64,000 nt of DNA, taken from contig ML058452.1 of NCBI GenBank assembly GCA_003013855.2, positions 1,626,810-1,690,809 of the forward strand, read 5' to 3'. Every line of letters starts with the position of its first letter. Position 1 is the stretch's first letter. Both the position numbers and the translations under genes were made by a program. The notes below the pieces were generated by a model that was not told the origin of the DNA, searched no databases, and saw only the letters and a program-made list of their open reading frames with translations. This stretch comes from Liriodendron chinense (taxonomy: Eukaryota; Streptophyta; Magnoliopsida; Magnoliales; Magnoliaceae). This document shows, piece by piece, positions 11,264-22,845 of the stretch.

Positions 11264-11551
11264 GCATGGAATCTTTATGAGAAAGATGCACTGATGGAGT
11301 TGGTTGATGAGAACTTGGAACCAAAGGAGTACACAACAGGTGAAATGAAGAAAGTTGTAGAGATAGCTCTCATGTGCACCCAATCCTCCGTCGCTTCAAG
11401 GCCAACCATGTCTGAAGTCGTTGTTTTGCTGCTGAGCAAAGGCCAGGTTGTGATTGAGCCAACTAGACCCGCCTTTGTAGATGCTACCACTACAGTTGGT
11501 GGAGAAGTGGCCACCTTGGATGTGTATTCCCCATCGATTGTTACCATGTGA
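11264..11551 (+). CDS. CRK exon 7: kinase C-terminus
   Basis: Reads AWNLYEKDALMELVDENL, then the conserved IALMCTQSSVASRPTMSEVV (RPTMSEVV is the family's C-lobe motif) and a 40-residue C-terminal tail rich in Thr/Val/Ser ending at TGA 11549-11551. Length and end position fit ordinary CRKs, so the 3' end of the gene is intact. Confidence 0.9.
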   Translation, partial: AWNLYEKDALMELVDENLEPKEYTTGEMKKVVEIALMCTQSSVASRPTMSEVVVLLLSKGQVVIEPTRPAFVDATTTVGGEVATLDVYSPSIVTM

Positions 11552-12090
11552 ATGTCTTTGTCCGATCACTGACATGTAACTATGCAATTGTAGTCCTGCT
11601 GAGACAATGAAGAAAACAAATAGTGGGAGAATAATTTGAAGAGGTTATGTTATGCAAAGGGAATGTATGTAATAACTGGAAATCCCATTAAAGATGAAAT
11701 GGCATGATCTAGACACGCTTATCTAGTTGGGCCCAGTTGGGAAGATTCAAATAATGTAGAATCTAAAGCCTTAGTTGTCTTCAAAGCAGCTTTCTTCTTG
11801 TGAAGGGTCCAGTTCCATGGCTCAATGGCAGACAGACTCTGTTTCAACACTGAGACCAAGGATTGAGTGCCCATGTGGTGTGGGTGGGTGTGTGATTGTG
11901 TGGGGTGTGGGGGTGTGTGTAACAAAAAAAAGAAGTACTTCTTTTGAAGCTTGTGTTCATCTTTGATGAATTTGTAGGGAGATGAACGGCATTGCCGATG
12001 TGCTTGCGTAGTAAGGAGTTTGTAGAGATTCTATTTTTAATGAAGGTGTATGGTCCTTAGCTTGTATTTGTTTGTGTTTTGTTTTTAACT
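11552..12090 (+). other. CRK 3' flank
   Basis: Likely 3' UTR and downstream sequence. AATAA-type motifs occur near 11630 and 11671. A GT-rich stretch (GGTGTGGGTGGGTGTG and following) lies at 11877-11920. No gene seen. Confidence 0.5.
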
Positions 12091-12095
12091 CTCTC

Positions 12096-13101
12096 TGATG
12101 AGGATACAAGACCCTTCAAAGTTTATCAACGAAGAAAGCGCACTCCACAAGCATCTTCCTTGTGGCTTAGCGACCATTGAAGGAGCATTGAAGACCTTAC
12201 ACATGTGAATTAGGACATTTGAGAAGGCCCCACCATGGGAAGACATGTGTAAGAGGAACAAGAAAAATGTTTAGAAAAACAGAAAAGCCAAATTCCCGAC
12301 GGCTTTCTCGACGCTTCTGGGCCGTGGGCAGAAAAGCAGAAATTCCAGATTCCCGACGTTTCTGGGCCGTCGGGCACCCGACCAACGTGTCACCGAGCGC
12401 CCGAAATTCATCCAACCTGCAAGTTTACTCGCTGGACGTTTTTAACTTCCACCGAGCGCCCGACCATCGCATGAACTATTTTTTTTAGTTTGTTTTAATT
12501 TAAAGTATTAATGGTATTTTAGTCTTTTCTTGTCTTTTGGTGCTTATTTAAGTGGGTTGAGCCCTAAACACGAAAATAGTTGATTATTAAGTGAAAAGAA
12601 AGCCTTTTGGTGCCTTCTTCCTCTCTCTCTATCTCTGTTGTGGATCTTCATCTCTTTCTTCCCCAATCTTCTTCTCTCTTCTTCTTTTGCCCCTTCAACA
12701 TTCCTCTCAGGTAATTCTATCCTTCACCTTTTCTATTAATCTAATTTTCCCAATTCTCTACAACCCTAAATTTGGACATTAGGTTTCAAAATCCTAATTC
12801 TCAGATTTTGATCATCTAATCCGAGAAATTCTTCAATTCCCCCGATTAGTGATCTACATTGCTTGTTTGGATCTTAACCATGCAAGATCGGAAGGTTTCA
12901 TCCCTCGCCGAATCCAATCCACGCAATACTTGAAGTTCATACTTCGTGGTTGTGATGATGTCCCGCTCCATCGCATGTCTCTTTTGTAATTCTCTTAGTT
13001 TATGATGATAGATGTTGGATTTTTAGATTATTTTTGTTGTTTATTTCTACTGGATTATATGTGTTCATGAGCATGCATCATAATTAGGGCATCCTACATC
13101 A
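12096..13101 (+). repeat. Left LTR of chromovirus
   Basis: TG...CA ends. A TATA-like TATTTAAG sits at about 12544 in both LTRs, followed by a CT-rich leader, fitting a retrotransposon promoter. CTCTC target duplication at its left edge. Confidence 0.92.
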
Positions 13102-13376
13102 AATTTGGTATCAAAGTGCATAGGGCTTACATGGTTATGTTTAGATCCAGTAATCAAATTAGGGTTTGATTTTTAGGTCAGTTTAGGAAATTCCAGATTT
13201 AGAAAGTTTCCAGTTTTAGAAACTTTCTTAATTTGGAAATTTTCCAGATTTGAATCGTCTTCTGTTTAATTTCAGTATTTATCAGTTTATAATAGATTTG
13301 CATTCATCGCATTCATCTTGTGAGTCGTAAAACCATAGGGCGAGTTGAGTAGGACTTAGTTCAAGTCTTTGTTTGC

Positions 13377-14475
13377 ATGCCCACGAGACGTGGAAGAGGT
13401 TTCGAACTTGAACCAGTCATGAACAACGAGCAGTTATCTGAGTAACTTGCTCAATTGATGTAAAAGATAACCGCTATAGAAACGAGTCAAAAGAATGAGT
13501 TCGCCCATTTAAACAACTAAATCATCACCACCACAAATAGGGTAGAGCGATTGGAAACATCCCAAAGGAAGAACCCCGCTGTTGGGGAGGACGCACAATC
13601 TCAAATAAGAGGAATTGTAGAAGAGCGTACCCCCACACGTGAGGCTAATGGTGGTTGTGATCGTGGAACCAGTCGTGGTGTTGTGCGGGAGGCACAAGCC
13701 ACATATGATTATCAAGACCGTTACGATCCAGATGAGCGCGCGATGAAGAATGTGAGGGTAGAAGCCCCAAGTTTTGATGGGTGTCTGGATCCCAAGGCAT
13801 TCCTTGATTGATTAGCTGACATGGATGACTACTTTGAGTAGTATGGTATGTCAGAAAACCGTCAAGTGCGGTTTGCTAAGATGAAGCTTGTGGGCCAAGC
13901 CAAATTATTCTGGACTAACACCGAGCGTAGGATTGATAGAGTCGAAAGAGCCCCTATCACACATTGACACGAGATGAAGGAGAAGTTAAAAGAGAAGTAT
14001 CTCCCTCTCTCATACCGATAGAAACTCCTTGACCAATGGCAATCCTTGCGCCAAGGGTCAATGTCCGTCGCTGAATACATCGCTAAATTCGAAAAATATA
14101 TAATGCGATGTTATATCCAAGAGGACGCTTTGGTAACGCTTTCGCGTTTCAAGACGGGCCTTCGAACGGATATTCAGCGCGAACTCATGACTCAGCCCAT
14201 AACGGACTTGGATGAAGCGTACCAAGTTGTGCAAGAGTTGGAGCAATACTTAAGAACTCCCATCGTTCGACGCTTTGAGTCCCGAGACTCTAATGCTAGA
14301 TCTGGCTCCCAGGGAACTAGGCCTAACATTGGTAGTCAAACTAAGGCACAAACGACTGCTCCGCCTAGGCCTAGGGATGACAAGGGCAAAGGTGTCCTTA
14401 GTACTGGTCCTAGTGGGGGTAGCTAAGTGAGGTGCTACAATTATAGGAATATAGGTTACATGTCCAATCAGTGTT
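13377..14475 (+). pseudogene. Chromovirus gag remnant
   Basis: Starts at ATG 13377 (MPTRRGRG...) but meets TAA within 25 codons. The capsid part is readable at 14046-14426 (SMSVAEYIAKFEKY...GLRTDIQRELM), typical of Ty3 gag. The zinc knuckle at about 14432-14470 reads CYNYRNIGYMSNQC: the second Cys and the His are replaced by Tyr, so it cannot bind zinc normally. Confidence 0.75.
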
Positions 14476-14699
14476 CCACGAAGAACCGTGGAAAAACCTT
14501 AGTTGTAGGCGAGCCCCACAACGGTGTGTAGATGACTAGGGTGATTCTGAAGTAGAAGAGTATCACCCCGAAGGAGGTCTTAGTGATAAAGACGAAATGG
14601 TCGATGAAGCAACGCTTGCAATTGTCAGGCGTGTGCTAGCTTAGTCTAGGAGTAGTGTTGATTGGTAACGAAACACTATCTTCTATACTCTCGCCAAGT

Positions 14700-14995
14700 G
14701 TGGAGAGAAGAATTGCAAGGTGATAGTGGATAGTGGAAGTTATCAAAATGTGATTTTCGCTAATACCTTAAACTGTTTGAAGTTAAAATCCACACCTCTT
14801 CCTAATCCGTACAAAGTCTCTTGGGTTAATAAGACCTCCCTTCCTATCACCCATCAGTGTTTAGTTCCCATTGAGTTTGGGTCGTACAAGGAATCCATGT
14901 GGTGTGATGTGATACTTATGGATGTTGGACATATTATCTTAGGTAGACTGTGACTATTCGATAATGACGTCACAATCTTTGGCCGTTCGAATGTG
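14700..14995 (+). pseudogene. Chromovirus protease remnant
   Basis: Carries the aspartic-protease motif VDSGS at about 14729 and the later IILGR motif. The Trp that normally follows is a TGA (14951-14953), after which LFDNDVT continues in frame. Confidence 0.75.
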
Positions 14996-16336
14996 TGTAC
15001 CTTCATACATAATAGTAAGAAGATCAAACTTAATCCTATGCCACCTGAAAGCACATCAGGGAAGAAGAAGGATGAGAAGGCGAATGAGCCTAAGGAAGTA
15101 AGGAAATCCAAACCTAAGTCTCTTCACATAATTAATGCAAGAGAATTTGAGAAAGAGACTAACGAGGATTCCATGGTGTATGCCCTTGTGGCAAGAGAGA
15201 TTATACCTGAGGTTCCATCAGAGTTACCCTATGAGGTAACATCGGTTTTGAAGGAATACAACGACGTGTTCCTTGATGATTTACCGAATGAGTTGCCACC
15301 TATGCGGGACATCCAGCATACCATTGATCTCGTCCTGGGGTCAACTCTACCGAACATTCCTCACTACAGGATGAACCCTGCAGAGCATGTAGAATTGAAG
15401 AGGCAAGTTGATGAGCTTTTACAAAAGAGTTTCATCCAGGAGAGTATGAGCCCGTGTGGCATGCCCGCATTGTTGACGCCAAAGAAAGATGGCACGTGGC
15501 ACATGTGTGTGGATAGCCATACCATAAACAAAATTACCGTCAAGCACAGGTTTCCTATACCTAGACTTGATGATATGATTGACATGATGGCCAAGTCCAC
15601 CATTTTCTCTAAAATAGATATCAAGAGTGATATCACCAAATCTGCATACGCCTAGGAGACGAATGGAAGATAGTATTCAAAACGAAAGATGGGTTGTATG
15701 AGTGGATGGTCATGCCTTTCGACTTGACTAATGTACCCAGTACTTTTATGTGGGTGATGACACAAGTCTTGAAGTCGTTCATGGAAAAATTCTTAGTGGT
15801 TTACTTCGATGACATTCTTATTTATAGTACCATTAAGGAGTCACACCTTAAACATCTGAAGCAGGTTTGTAGCGTCCTTAGGACTGAAAAGTTATACGTT
15901 AATCTTAGAAGTGCGTGTTCATGTCTAATCAAGTCGTGTTCTTGGGATTTATCGTGTCATCAAAAGGAATGCGTGCAGACCCTGAAAAGGTCAGGGCTAT
16001 AGTTAAGTGGCCAGAACCGAAGAACATTCATGACGTGCGAAGCTTTCACGGCTTAGCAACTTTTTATCGTTGGTTCATTAGGGGATTTAATACGATCATA
16101 GCTCCCATTATTAAATGCATGAAAAAGGGAGAGTTCATGTGGTCGAAAGCCGCAGTCAAGACTTTTAAGGAAATTAAGGGCAAAATGGTAGAAGCTCATG
16201 TCATGCGTCTACCTGACTTTTCTAAAGTATTTAAGGTGGCGTGTGATGCATCAGGTATTGGTATAGGTAGAGTATTAAGCCAAGAGAGCTATCCAGTATC
16301 CTATTTCAGTGAGAAACTAAATGAGGTAAAATAGAA
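14996..16336 (+). pseudogene. Chromovirus reverse transcriptase and RNase H start, frameshifted
   Basis: Reads ELPPMRDIQHTIDL and TPKKDGTWHMCVD, then breaks near 15650 (stop and frameshift). It resumes with WMVMPFDLTN and the active site YFDDILIYS (around 15810-15836), shifts again near 15910 and runs through the connection region into KVACDASGIGIG. Frames are broken at least three times. Confidence 0.85.
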
Positions 16337-16485
16337 GTACTCCACTTATGACAAAGAATTTTATGCGGTAGTGCAATCCCTAAGACATTGACGTCATTAT
16401 CTCCTGCCGCAAGAATTCGTCTTGTTTTCAAACCTTAAGGCCTTGAGATATTTACATTCTCAAAAGAAGCTCAACCCAAGGCATG
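16337..16485 (+). pseudogene. Chromovirus RNase H, 5' part before nested insertion
   Basis: YSTYDKEFYAVVQSLRH then TGA, followed by YLHSQKKLNPRH. The reading is cut at GCATG (16481-16485) by the nested LTR and resumes at 17829. Confidence 0.8.
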
Positions 16486-17828
16486 TGTGGACCCTCGCCG
16501 TTTCCGCGCTCCCACGAACGTTCTCCCTTTCCTTTCGGAAAAAAGAAGAAGGGGGTGCGTGCGCGCGAATCGCCGTTTGTGCCACTGGCTCGCCTCGTTC
16601 TCGAGGGCTTTGTTTGGTTGTCGTGTTAAGCTGGATGTGTTTAGATGAGTTTATATAAGACCAGAGTCGCCACTAGCCAGTTACTTTGAATCTACAGTCG
16701 GCTAGACCCCGTAAAAACGTTAGAGAAGGGAATCCGAAGATTTCTTCCTCTAAAATGACTCCTTTTGATCTGCGGCCAGAGATTCGAGGTAAGGGATCAC
16801 GGTTACAAGGTGGGAAGAGGTTAAGCACCCCACACACTGCCCGTACCGGAGTACGGTCTCTACTTCACAGAATCGAACTAACACTTGAAAGTCTGTTTTA
16901 ATCCTCGTACATTCTCATAGATGACATGATGCATGAATGCAGGTCTGAACAGTAAGAGTTTCTGATGGGCAGGTTCCACTAACAGGCAAGCCCAGAGCAT
17001 ACGCTCGAACTGACAGGTGCTTTATGCAGAATGCATGCATTGTGTTTGAATAATCAAGGTGCTTATAGTGAAGCAGAGGGGTTGGAAGAAAAGTAAATGT
17101 TGCACTTATGCTAGATGCGAATGAGATGATGCTGGAAAAAGAGTAGCTAGATGGACGGAGGTGTTACAAGGTTTTGCTTCAAGTGGCTGGATCAAGACTT
17201 GGATGGCTTGGGAGACTTGGACCAGTGGTCAGGCTAGGTTGGACCAAGGCTAGGCTCTCTTCACTCGGGCTCTCCTTGGTGGAAAAATGGGCTAAAGGGT
17301 GGAGGGACGAATTGCACTCGGGCTGGATGGCTTCGGAGGGATTGGCTGTTGAAATGGGAAGGGGCTAGGGGTATTTATAGCAGTGGGCAGTGGCAGTTTG
17401 CGTAAATAAACTTGGGCGGCCCTCAGGGGGCTGCCCGTACGGTCGTTCTCGGGATCCCGCGAACAGTACGGTCCTGCTTCGGGGCTGCTGCTTGGACTCG
17501 GTGAGTTGACTCGGTGGGTTGACTCAGTGGGTTGACTCAGTGATTTGACTCGGTGGGTTGACTCGGTGATTTGACTCGGCGGTTTGACTCGACGGGTTGA
17601 CTCAATGAGTTTGACTTTTTTTTGGGATTTTTTGACTGGTTTTTCTTATGGGGGGTTTTTCAGGCTGATGTTTAGGGGCGAGTTGACTGGGTTCAGGCTT
17701 GAGTTGGGCTATGGATTAGGGCTTACAAGGGTGAGTTTGGCTGAGTTTGGACATGGGATTTAGGGGTGTGGTCCTCCATTCATCCAGCTATCTCTACCAA
17801 CAGTGTAGCCGAAGGTGGGGTGTCTACA
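16486..17828. mobile_element. Nested solo LTR (1,343 bp) in chromovirus RNase H
   Basis: Starts TGTGGACCC and ends GGGTGTCTACA, bounded by exact 5-bp duplications GCATG (16481-16485 and 17829-17833). Removing the insert plus one GCATG restores the RNase H reading NPRH|VKWVAF. No gag or pol domain lies inside, so it is best read as a solo LTR left by LTR-LTR recombination. GAGTCGCCAC and AAGCACCCCACAC motifs recall Tat/Ogre-type LTRs, from memory. Confidence 0.85.
17494..17614 (+). repeat. 14-bp TTGACTCGGTGGG-type minisatellite in the solo LTR
   Basis: About nine head-to-tail copies of a unit close to GTTGACTCGGTGGG. Every copy carries TTGACT, which matches the W-box core bound by WRKY factors. 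Confidence 0.8.
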
Positions 17829-18060
17829 GCATGTTAAGTGGGTAGCGTTTTTTCAGGAATATTTTTTCATCCTGAAACATAAGGCCGGAATCGAAAACAA
17901 ACCAGCAGATGCCCTTAGCAGAAGAGTGGTGTTGCTCAACTCTTTGAGTGTAGAAATAGTCGAGTTTGAGCAGCTGAAGGATGAGTATCCCATATGTCCT
18001 AATTTTAGAAGTACTTATACGTCACTTTCTAGTGACCAGCGTAGCATGGGTAATTATATC
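17829..18060 (+). pseudogene. Chromovirus RNase H, 3' part
   Basis: Continues with VKWVAFFQEYFFILKHKAG and NKPADALSRR, the conserved end of Ty3 RNase H (Asp of ADALSR intact). Confidence 0.85.
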
Positions 18061-18099
18061 TTTAAAGATGGTTTCCTTTTCAAAGAAGATCGACTTTGT

Positions 18100-18990
18100 A
18101 TCCCTCGTATGTCCCTTCGTAAATTCCTCATCTGGAAGCTTCATTCAGGAGGAATAGCTGGCCATTTGGTCAAGACAAGACCATTGCCTTCGTTAAGGAT
18201 CATTTTTATTGGCGAAGTCTCAAATGAGACGTAGCCAAAATTTTAGGGCAATGTCGTATGTGTTAACTGACAAAACAACGAAAGCAAAATAATGGGCTAT
18301 ACATGCCATTGCCAGTGCCACATGCTCCATGGCAAGACATTAGTATGGATTTCGTGCTAGGACTTCCCAAGATGATCAAAAAGCATGATTTCATCTTTAT
18401 TATTGTGGATCGCTTCTCCAAAATGGTGCATTTTCTCCCATGTTCGAAAACGTTGGATGGGTCTCATATTGCTCATGTCTTCTTTGATGGTGTGGTGTGT
18501 CTCCATGGGTTGCCTAAGACCATAGTGTCTGACCGTGATGTCAGATTTACCAATTACTTTTGGAAGACACTATGGCACATGATGGGTACTCATTTACAAT
18601 TTTCGACTGCATACCACCCTCAAATAGATGGACAAACAGAGGTGGTAAATCGAAGTCTTGGAAACCTATTACGTTGTTTAGTGGGTGAGCATACTAAGAC
18701 TTAGGACTTAATTCTACCTATCGCTGAATTTGCTTATAATGGGTCTGTCAATAGGTCGACAGGAATGAGTCCTTTTGAAATTGCCATTGGTTACAAACCT
18801 AGAATGCCCATAGATCTTTTAGTCATGTCTATCACCCAAAGATCTTCAAAGTCGGCCGATGCATTTGCATGACACATTTATGAATTGCATACGCATATTA
18901 GACAGCGAATTAATAAAAGCAATGATAGTTATAAATACTCAGCTGACTCTCATCGTACTCACAAGATTTTCAGGAAAGAGACTATGTAAT
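18100..18990 (+). pseudogene. Chromovirus integrase remnant
   Basis: A degenerate zinc-binding region (HSGGIAGHL) is followed by the catalytic core: DISMDFVLGLPK (first Asp), IVSDRDVRF (second Asp), and GQTEVVNRSL (Glu). Stops at 18232-18234 and 18702-18704 interrupt it; the segment LPIAEFAYNGSVNRSTGMSP follows the second. Confidence 0.85.
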
Positions 18991-19258
18991 GGTGATGATA
19001 AAGCCAGAGCGGTTCTCACAGAGTACCGCTAAGAAATTACAAGCGCGTAGTGCTTGACCATTCAAAATATTGCAAAGAATTGGGTCTAACGCGTATCAGA
19101 TTGACTTTCCACCTGAAATGGGCATTAATCCAACGTTTAATGTAAAAGATCTAATCTGATCCTCTAACCCTACCATTGATCCATCTTCCCTTTCATGGCC
19201 ATACTCTAAGTTTTCTTCACAACCAACTCGACCCCTTCCCCCACCTATTATTCAAAAA

Positions 19259-19464
19259 TAAGAAATTGAGGAAATTGTGGATGAAGAGATAGTTTCCACG
19301 AGAGACAGAGGTTTCCAAAGGTATCTTGTTAAATGGAAGAATAAACCATCATCCGAATCTATATGGTTGATTGAAGTGGAGCTGCAAAACATCGCTTTGG
19401 ATTTATTAGAGCGTCACAAGAGTTTTAACTCGTCGGAGTCGAGTTTTTCTCACCCGAGGGGAGT
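19259..19464 (+). pseudogene. Chromodomain of chromovirus integrase
   Basis: Reads DEEIVSTRDRGFQRYLVKWK, then SESIWLIEVELQNIALDLLE. YLVKWK and the Trp of SIWL match the chromodomain fold that in this lineage steers integration to certain chromatin. The coding end runs right up to the purine tract and right LTR. Confidence 0.82.
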
Positions 19465-20543
19465 TGATGAGGACACAAAACCCTTTAAAGTTTATCAACG
19501 AAGAAAGTGCACATCACAAGTATCTTCCTTGTGGCTTGGCGACCATTGAAGGAGCATTGAAGACTTTACACATGTGGTTTGGGACATTTGAGAGGGCCCC
19601 ACTATAGGAACACATGTGTAAGAGAAACAAGAAAAATATTGCAGAAAAACAGAAAAGCCAAAGTCCCAACAGCTTTCCCGATGCTCCTGGACTGTCGGCA
19701 GAAAAACAAAAATTTCAGATTCCGAACGCTTCTAGGCCGTCGGCAATCCCGACGTTTCTAGGCTGTTGGGTACTGTTCGACCAAAATGTCACTGGGTGCC
19801 CGAAATTCATCTGATCTACAAGTTTACTAGCTGGACATTTTTAACTTCCACCAGGCATCCGACCAGCTGGTCACCGGGTGCCCGACCATCGCATGAACTA
19901 TTTTTTTTATAGTTTATTTTAATTTAAAGTATTAAGTGTATTTTAGTCTTTTCTTATCTTTTAGTGCTTATTTAAGTGGGTTAAGCCCTAAATATGAAAA
20001 TACTTAATTATTAAGTGAAAAGAAAGCCTTTTGATGCCTTATTCCCCCCCCCCCCCCCCCCCCCCCCCCCTCTCTCTCTCTTTTATAGATCTCCATCTCT
20101 TTCTTCCCCAATCTTCTTCTCTCTTCTTCTTTTGCCCCTCCAACATTCCTCTCAAGTAATTCTATCCTTCCCCTTTTCTATTAATCTAATTTTCCCCATT
20201 CTCTACAACCCTAAATCTGGACATTAGGTTTCAAAATCCTAATTCTCAGATTTTGATCATCTAATCCAAGAAATTCTTCAATTTCCTGGACTAGTGATCC
20301 CCATTGCTTGTTTGGATCTTAACCATGCAAGATCGAGAGGTTTCATCCCTCGCTGGATCCAATTCATGCAATAAGTGAACTTTATACTTCGTGGTTGTGA
20401 TGATGGCCCGCTCCATCGCATGTCTCTTTTGTGATTCTTTTAGTTTATGATGATAGATGCTGGACTTTTAGATTATTTTTGCTGTTTATTTCCGTTGGAT
20501 TATATGTGTTCATGAGCATGCATCATAATGAGTGCGTCCTACA

Positions 20544-20546
<3 letters not shown>
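19465..20546 (+). repeat. Right LTR of chromovirus, with C27 run
   Basis: Matches the left LTR along its length. It differs mainly by substitutions and an uninterrupted run of 27 C at 20044-20070. CTCTC duplication follows, merging with a CT microsatellite (20547-20578). Confidence 0.92.
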
Positions 20547-20583
<37 letters not shown>

Positions 20584-22206
20584 TTCTTGTTCTTTTAATA
20601 ATAACAAAATTAAATTTATCATTGCCTGTACAAAAAGAAGAAAGGAAGAACCCGAGTTGACTTAGTAAAGCTAGTTCATGACCTGATTCCAACTTCTATC
20701 CGTTCAAGTTAGCCTACTGTCAAGTCACTGAGTCTTTGAAGCTCTTCCCTTTAATGAAAGATATCAGTTAACAAGATGAGTTGGGTCAGTGTGACTCGGG
20801 ACTAAGAATCTGGTAGTTTTCAGCCCTGTTTGTGCAGCAGCATAACTATCCTATCCGTATATTGCATTGGATAATATGGTAGTTACAGTCATTTTTCGGA
20901 CGAGCAATGTTTGCCAAGCACGTGGTGTGGTAAACACCCACACCTTTGGGACAGTGGCAGACTGAGTGAAGATGACCTCATTTCAACACACTGAAGTCCT
21001 GCTATCAATTCCCAACATGGGGGTGGCTAACATTGAAATGTGACGAACAGTGTGGATGTGTGTACTAATAGTGGGATATGTGTACTAGCTAACCAAAAAA
21101 AAAAAGAAAAAAGGGTGTGGTGTGGTAAGCTCTGCAATGATACTTTACTAAAGAGGATCATCGATTTGGATGATGTACGGTTAAAGAGTTTATGGTAGAC
21201 TAATATTGGGGTGTAGTACTAAGTGCTGGAGTGAAGTGTGTCAAAAGAAACCTACTTTTTACAACCATGCCACTCTTAGTAAAAATTGTGAGGATGATCT
21301 CATCCATTTGGGACTTTTGCCTTGTTTGTCCCGGCACATAAACTTTACACTGATATGATGATCTAATGCGTCAAGATCTTAGCCTTTTTTTTACCTTTCA
21401 TATACAAGGCCAACACTGATTGTGGATTAGAACCATCTGATCAAACTGCTTCTTTAGAACCATAAGCAACCCATGATTTTTCCCTTAAGATGAATGGTTC
21501 AGATTGTTGAGTCATTGGGTAGATCTATTTTCCTGAATAATAAAACATTATTGACCGTGTCATGAGTTATTTGTTAGATGGATAAAATCTTCAATTGATA
21601 CTTCTTCTTTTTTTTTGCAATACGGCCCATGAAGTGCAAGCTGGGCCTAATGGATCCACTGATTGCATCAGCCATGTCTCTTGGAAGTTGTTCTCAAATA
21701 ACAAAGGTTTGCTAATTCCATACGTTCATGGGAGTCCTATCCATGCACATGCGTGCCAAATCTCAACTTTCCATTTGGTTGGAAAAGCTAACATCTTTTA
21801 CCTCAAAGATCAGGAAGCAGCTCCTCAGCTGTGCACAAAGGCAACAAACGGTTAAACAGTCTTTTTTAGCTGTCCATTTCTTTTGGATGTTGTGGCCTGC
21901 TAGAAGTGGTAAAATGGCCTGAATTTTAGATCAGAAGATCTAGCCCACCTGATGGAAATACTCAAAATCTGGCACACGTGTGCCTGCATTTGGATAAGCA
22001 AGGATGCCTAACTGTTTGGATGCAAAGTGTCCCCTGCGTGCCACCATCCATTTTTGCTTGTGCCCCACATGTGCCAACATTTCTTCTTGCACCCGACATG
22101 TTCAAAGGGCCTCACATGTGTTATCATCTAATTTTCAATTGCTCCATATATGCCACATGCACCAATGTGCCAATGTGCACAACTGCTACCTTCTAGTATT
22201 GTGCTT
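20547..22206. other. Intergenic stretch, no gene seen
   Basis: Begins with a (CT)n microsatellite to 20578. Otherwise single-copy-looking sequence without long open frames, inverted ends or recognisable domains. Confidence 0.5.
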
Positions 22207-22211
22207 GCTAC

Positions 22212-22845
22212 TGATGTAGAGCGGGTCGCCAACTATTTCATGGCTCAGATGGGCCAAAAGAAGACCGGTCAGGGTCGTAAGTGATCCAGACTATCGGGAT
22301 CGTAAAATGGTCGTATCTCACAATCCGGAATGAGTTTATGGACATATAATATATGATTTTGAGGTAGCTCGGGCTAGTAAAGCCAGCCAACCCGCTAAGC
22401 TGGGTTGCACATGCCGGAATTGCAAGATTTGACCTGATTGTTGGTCATTAGCCTAGTTTTATTTTGATTTTACTATTTATAGTACTTTTTTTTTTAATGT
22501 CTCTTAATCCGTAGGGTTTTAAAGTCGTGATGTGTAGAATCATGTGACTTGGCTGGTCTGAAAACTTTCTATTTTTGGCCGAAAACCACAAGTTCTAGTA
22601 GGAATGAGAGACTTCTATAAATAGTAGTTTACTGTTTATAATAAGTCGGGTTTTCTAGGTGTTTTAGTTTGAGTTGGACTTTAATAATTTTTTCTAGGGT
22701 TTAGTTTATGTAAAGCATTGTAATCATGTTATTTGACATTTAATTAATTATTATGAATTTTCTAGAAATTATTTCATGTTTTCTCTTCTTTACCTCCAAT
22801 AAGGCAGACGGTGATCGGCCTTGTTAAGCCCTCCCTACGTCAACA
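22212..22845 (+). repeat. Putative LTR fragment/solo LTR starting TGATGTAGAGCGG (copy 1)
   Basis: Starts TGATGTAGAGCGGG and carries a TATA-like TATAAATAG at about 22617, with a T-rich 3' half ending near CCCTACGTCA. A second segment at 24927 starts with the same 13 bases and has a similar layout. No convincing target duplication at this end, so the right boundary is approximate. Confidence 0.45.

Larger units (their letters stand above)
1..11551 (+). pseudogene. Cysteine-rich receptor-like kinase (CRK/DUF26), 5'-truncated by window, two lesions
   Basis: This is the 3' part of a CRK gene, a plasma-membrane receptor with apoplastic DUF26 domains and a cytosolic Ser/Thr kinase. Seven exons can be joined in phase: 1-331 (second DUF26), 2840-2968 (transmembrane), 5609-5729 (kinase start), 6261-6474, 8341-8572, 9408-9558 and 11264-11551. 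Kinase landmarks are present: glycine loop GGGGFG, AVKK lysine, HRDIKSSN catalytic loop, DFGLA, and GYTAPEYA. Two lesions break the frame: a TAG at 265-267 where relatives have Leu in GCFLRYSD, and a missing base near 5644-5646 in the first kinase exon. Both fall in otherwise well-kept sequence, so the gene looks recently disabled; consensus sequencing error is the other explanation. A second CRK-type gene lies 51 kb downstream, consistent with the usual tandem clustering of the family. Family call is sure; pseudogene status is likely. Confidence 0.85.
12096..20546 (+). mobile_element. Ty3-type LTR retrotransposon, chromovirus, decayed, with nested solo LTR
   Basis: Two LTRs (12096-13101 and 19465-20546) both start TGATGAGGA and end CTACATCA, flanked by a 5-bp duplication CTCTC (12091-12095 and 20547-20551). 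A tRNA-iMet-type primer site TGGTATCAAAG follows the left LTR at 13106, and a purine-rich tract (CGAGGGGAG) precedes the right one. Order gag, protease, RT, RNase H, integrase, chromodomain is that of chromoviruses. The first 110 bp of the two LTRs differ at about 9 sites (about 92% alike), and coding frames carry many stops. A 1,343-bp insertion splits RNase H. The chromodomain type suggests Reina or Galadriel, tentatively. Confidence 0.93.
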
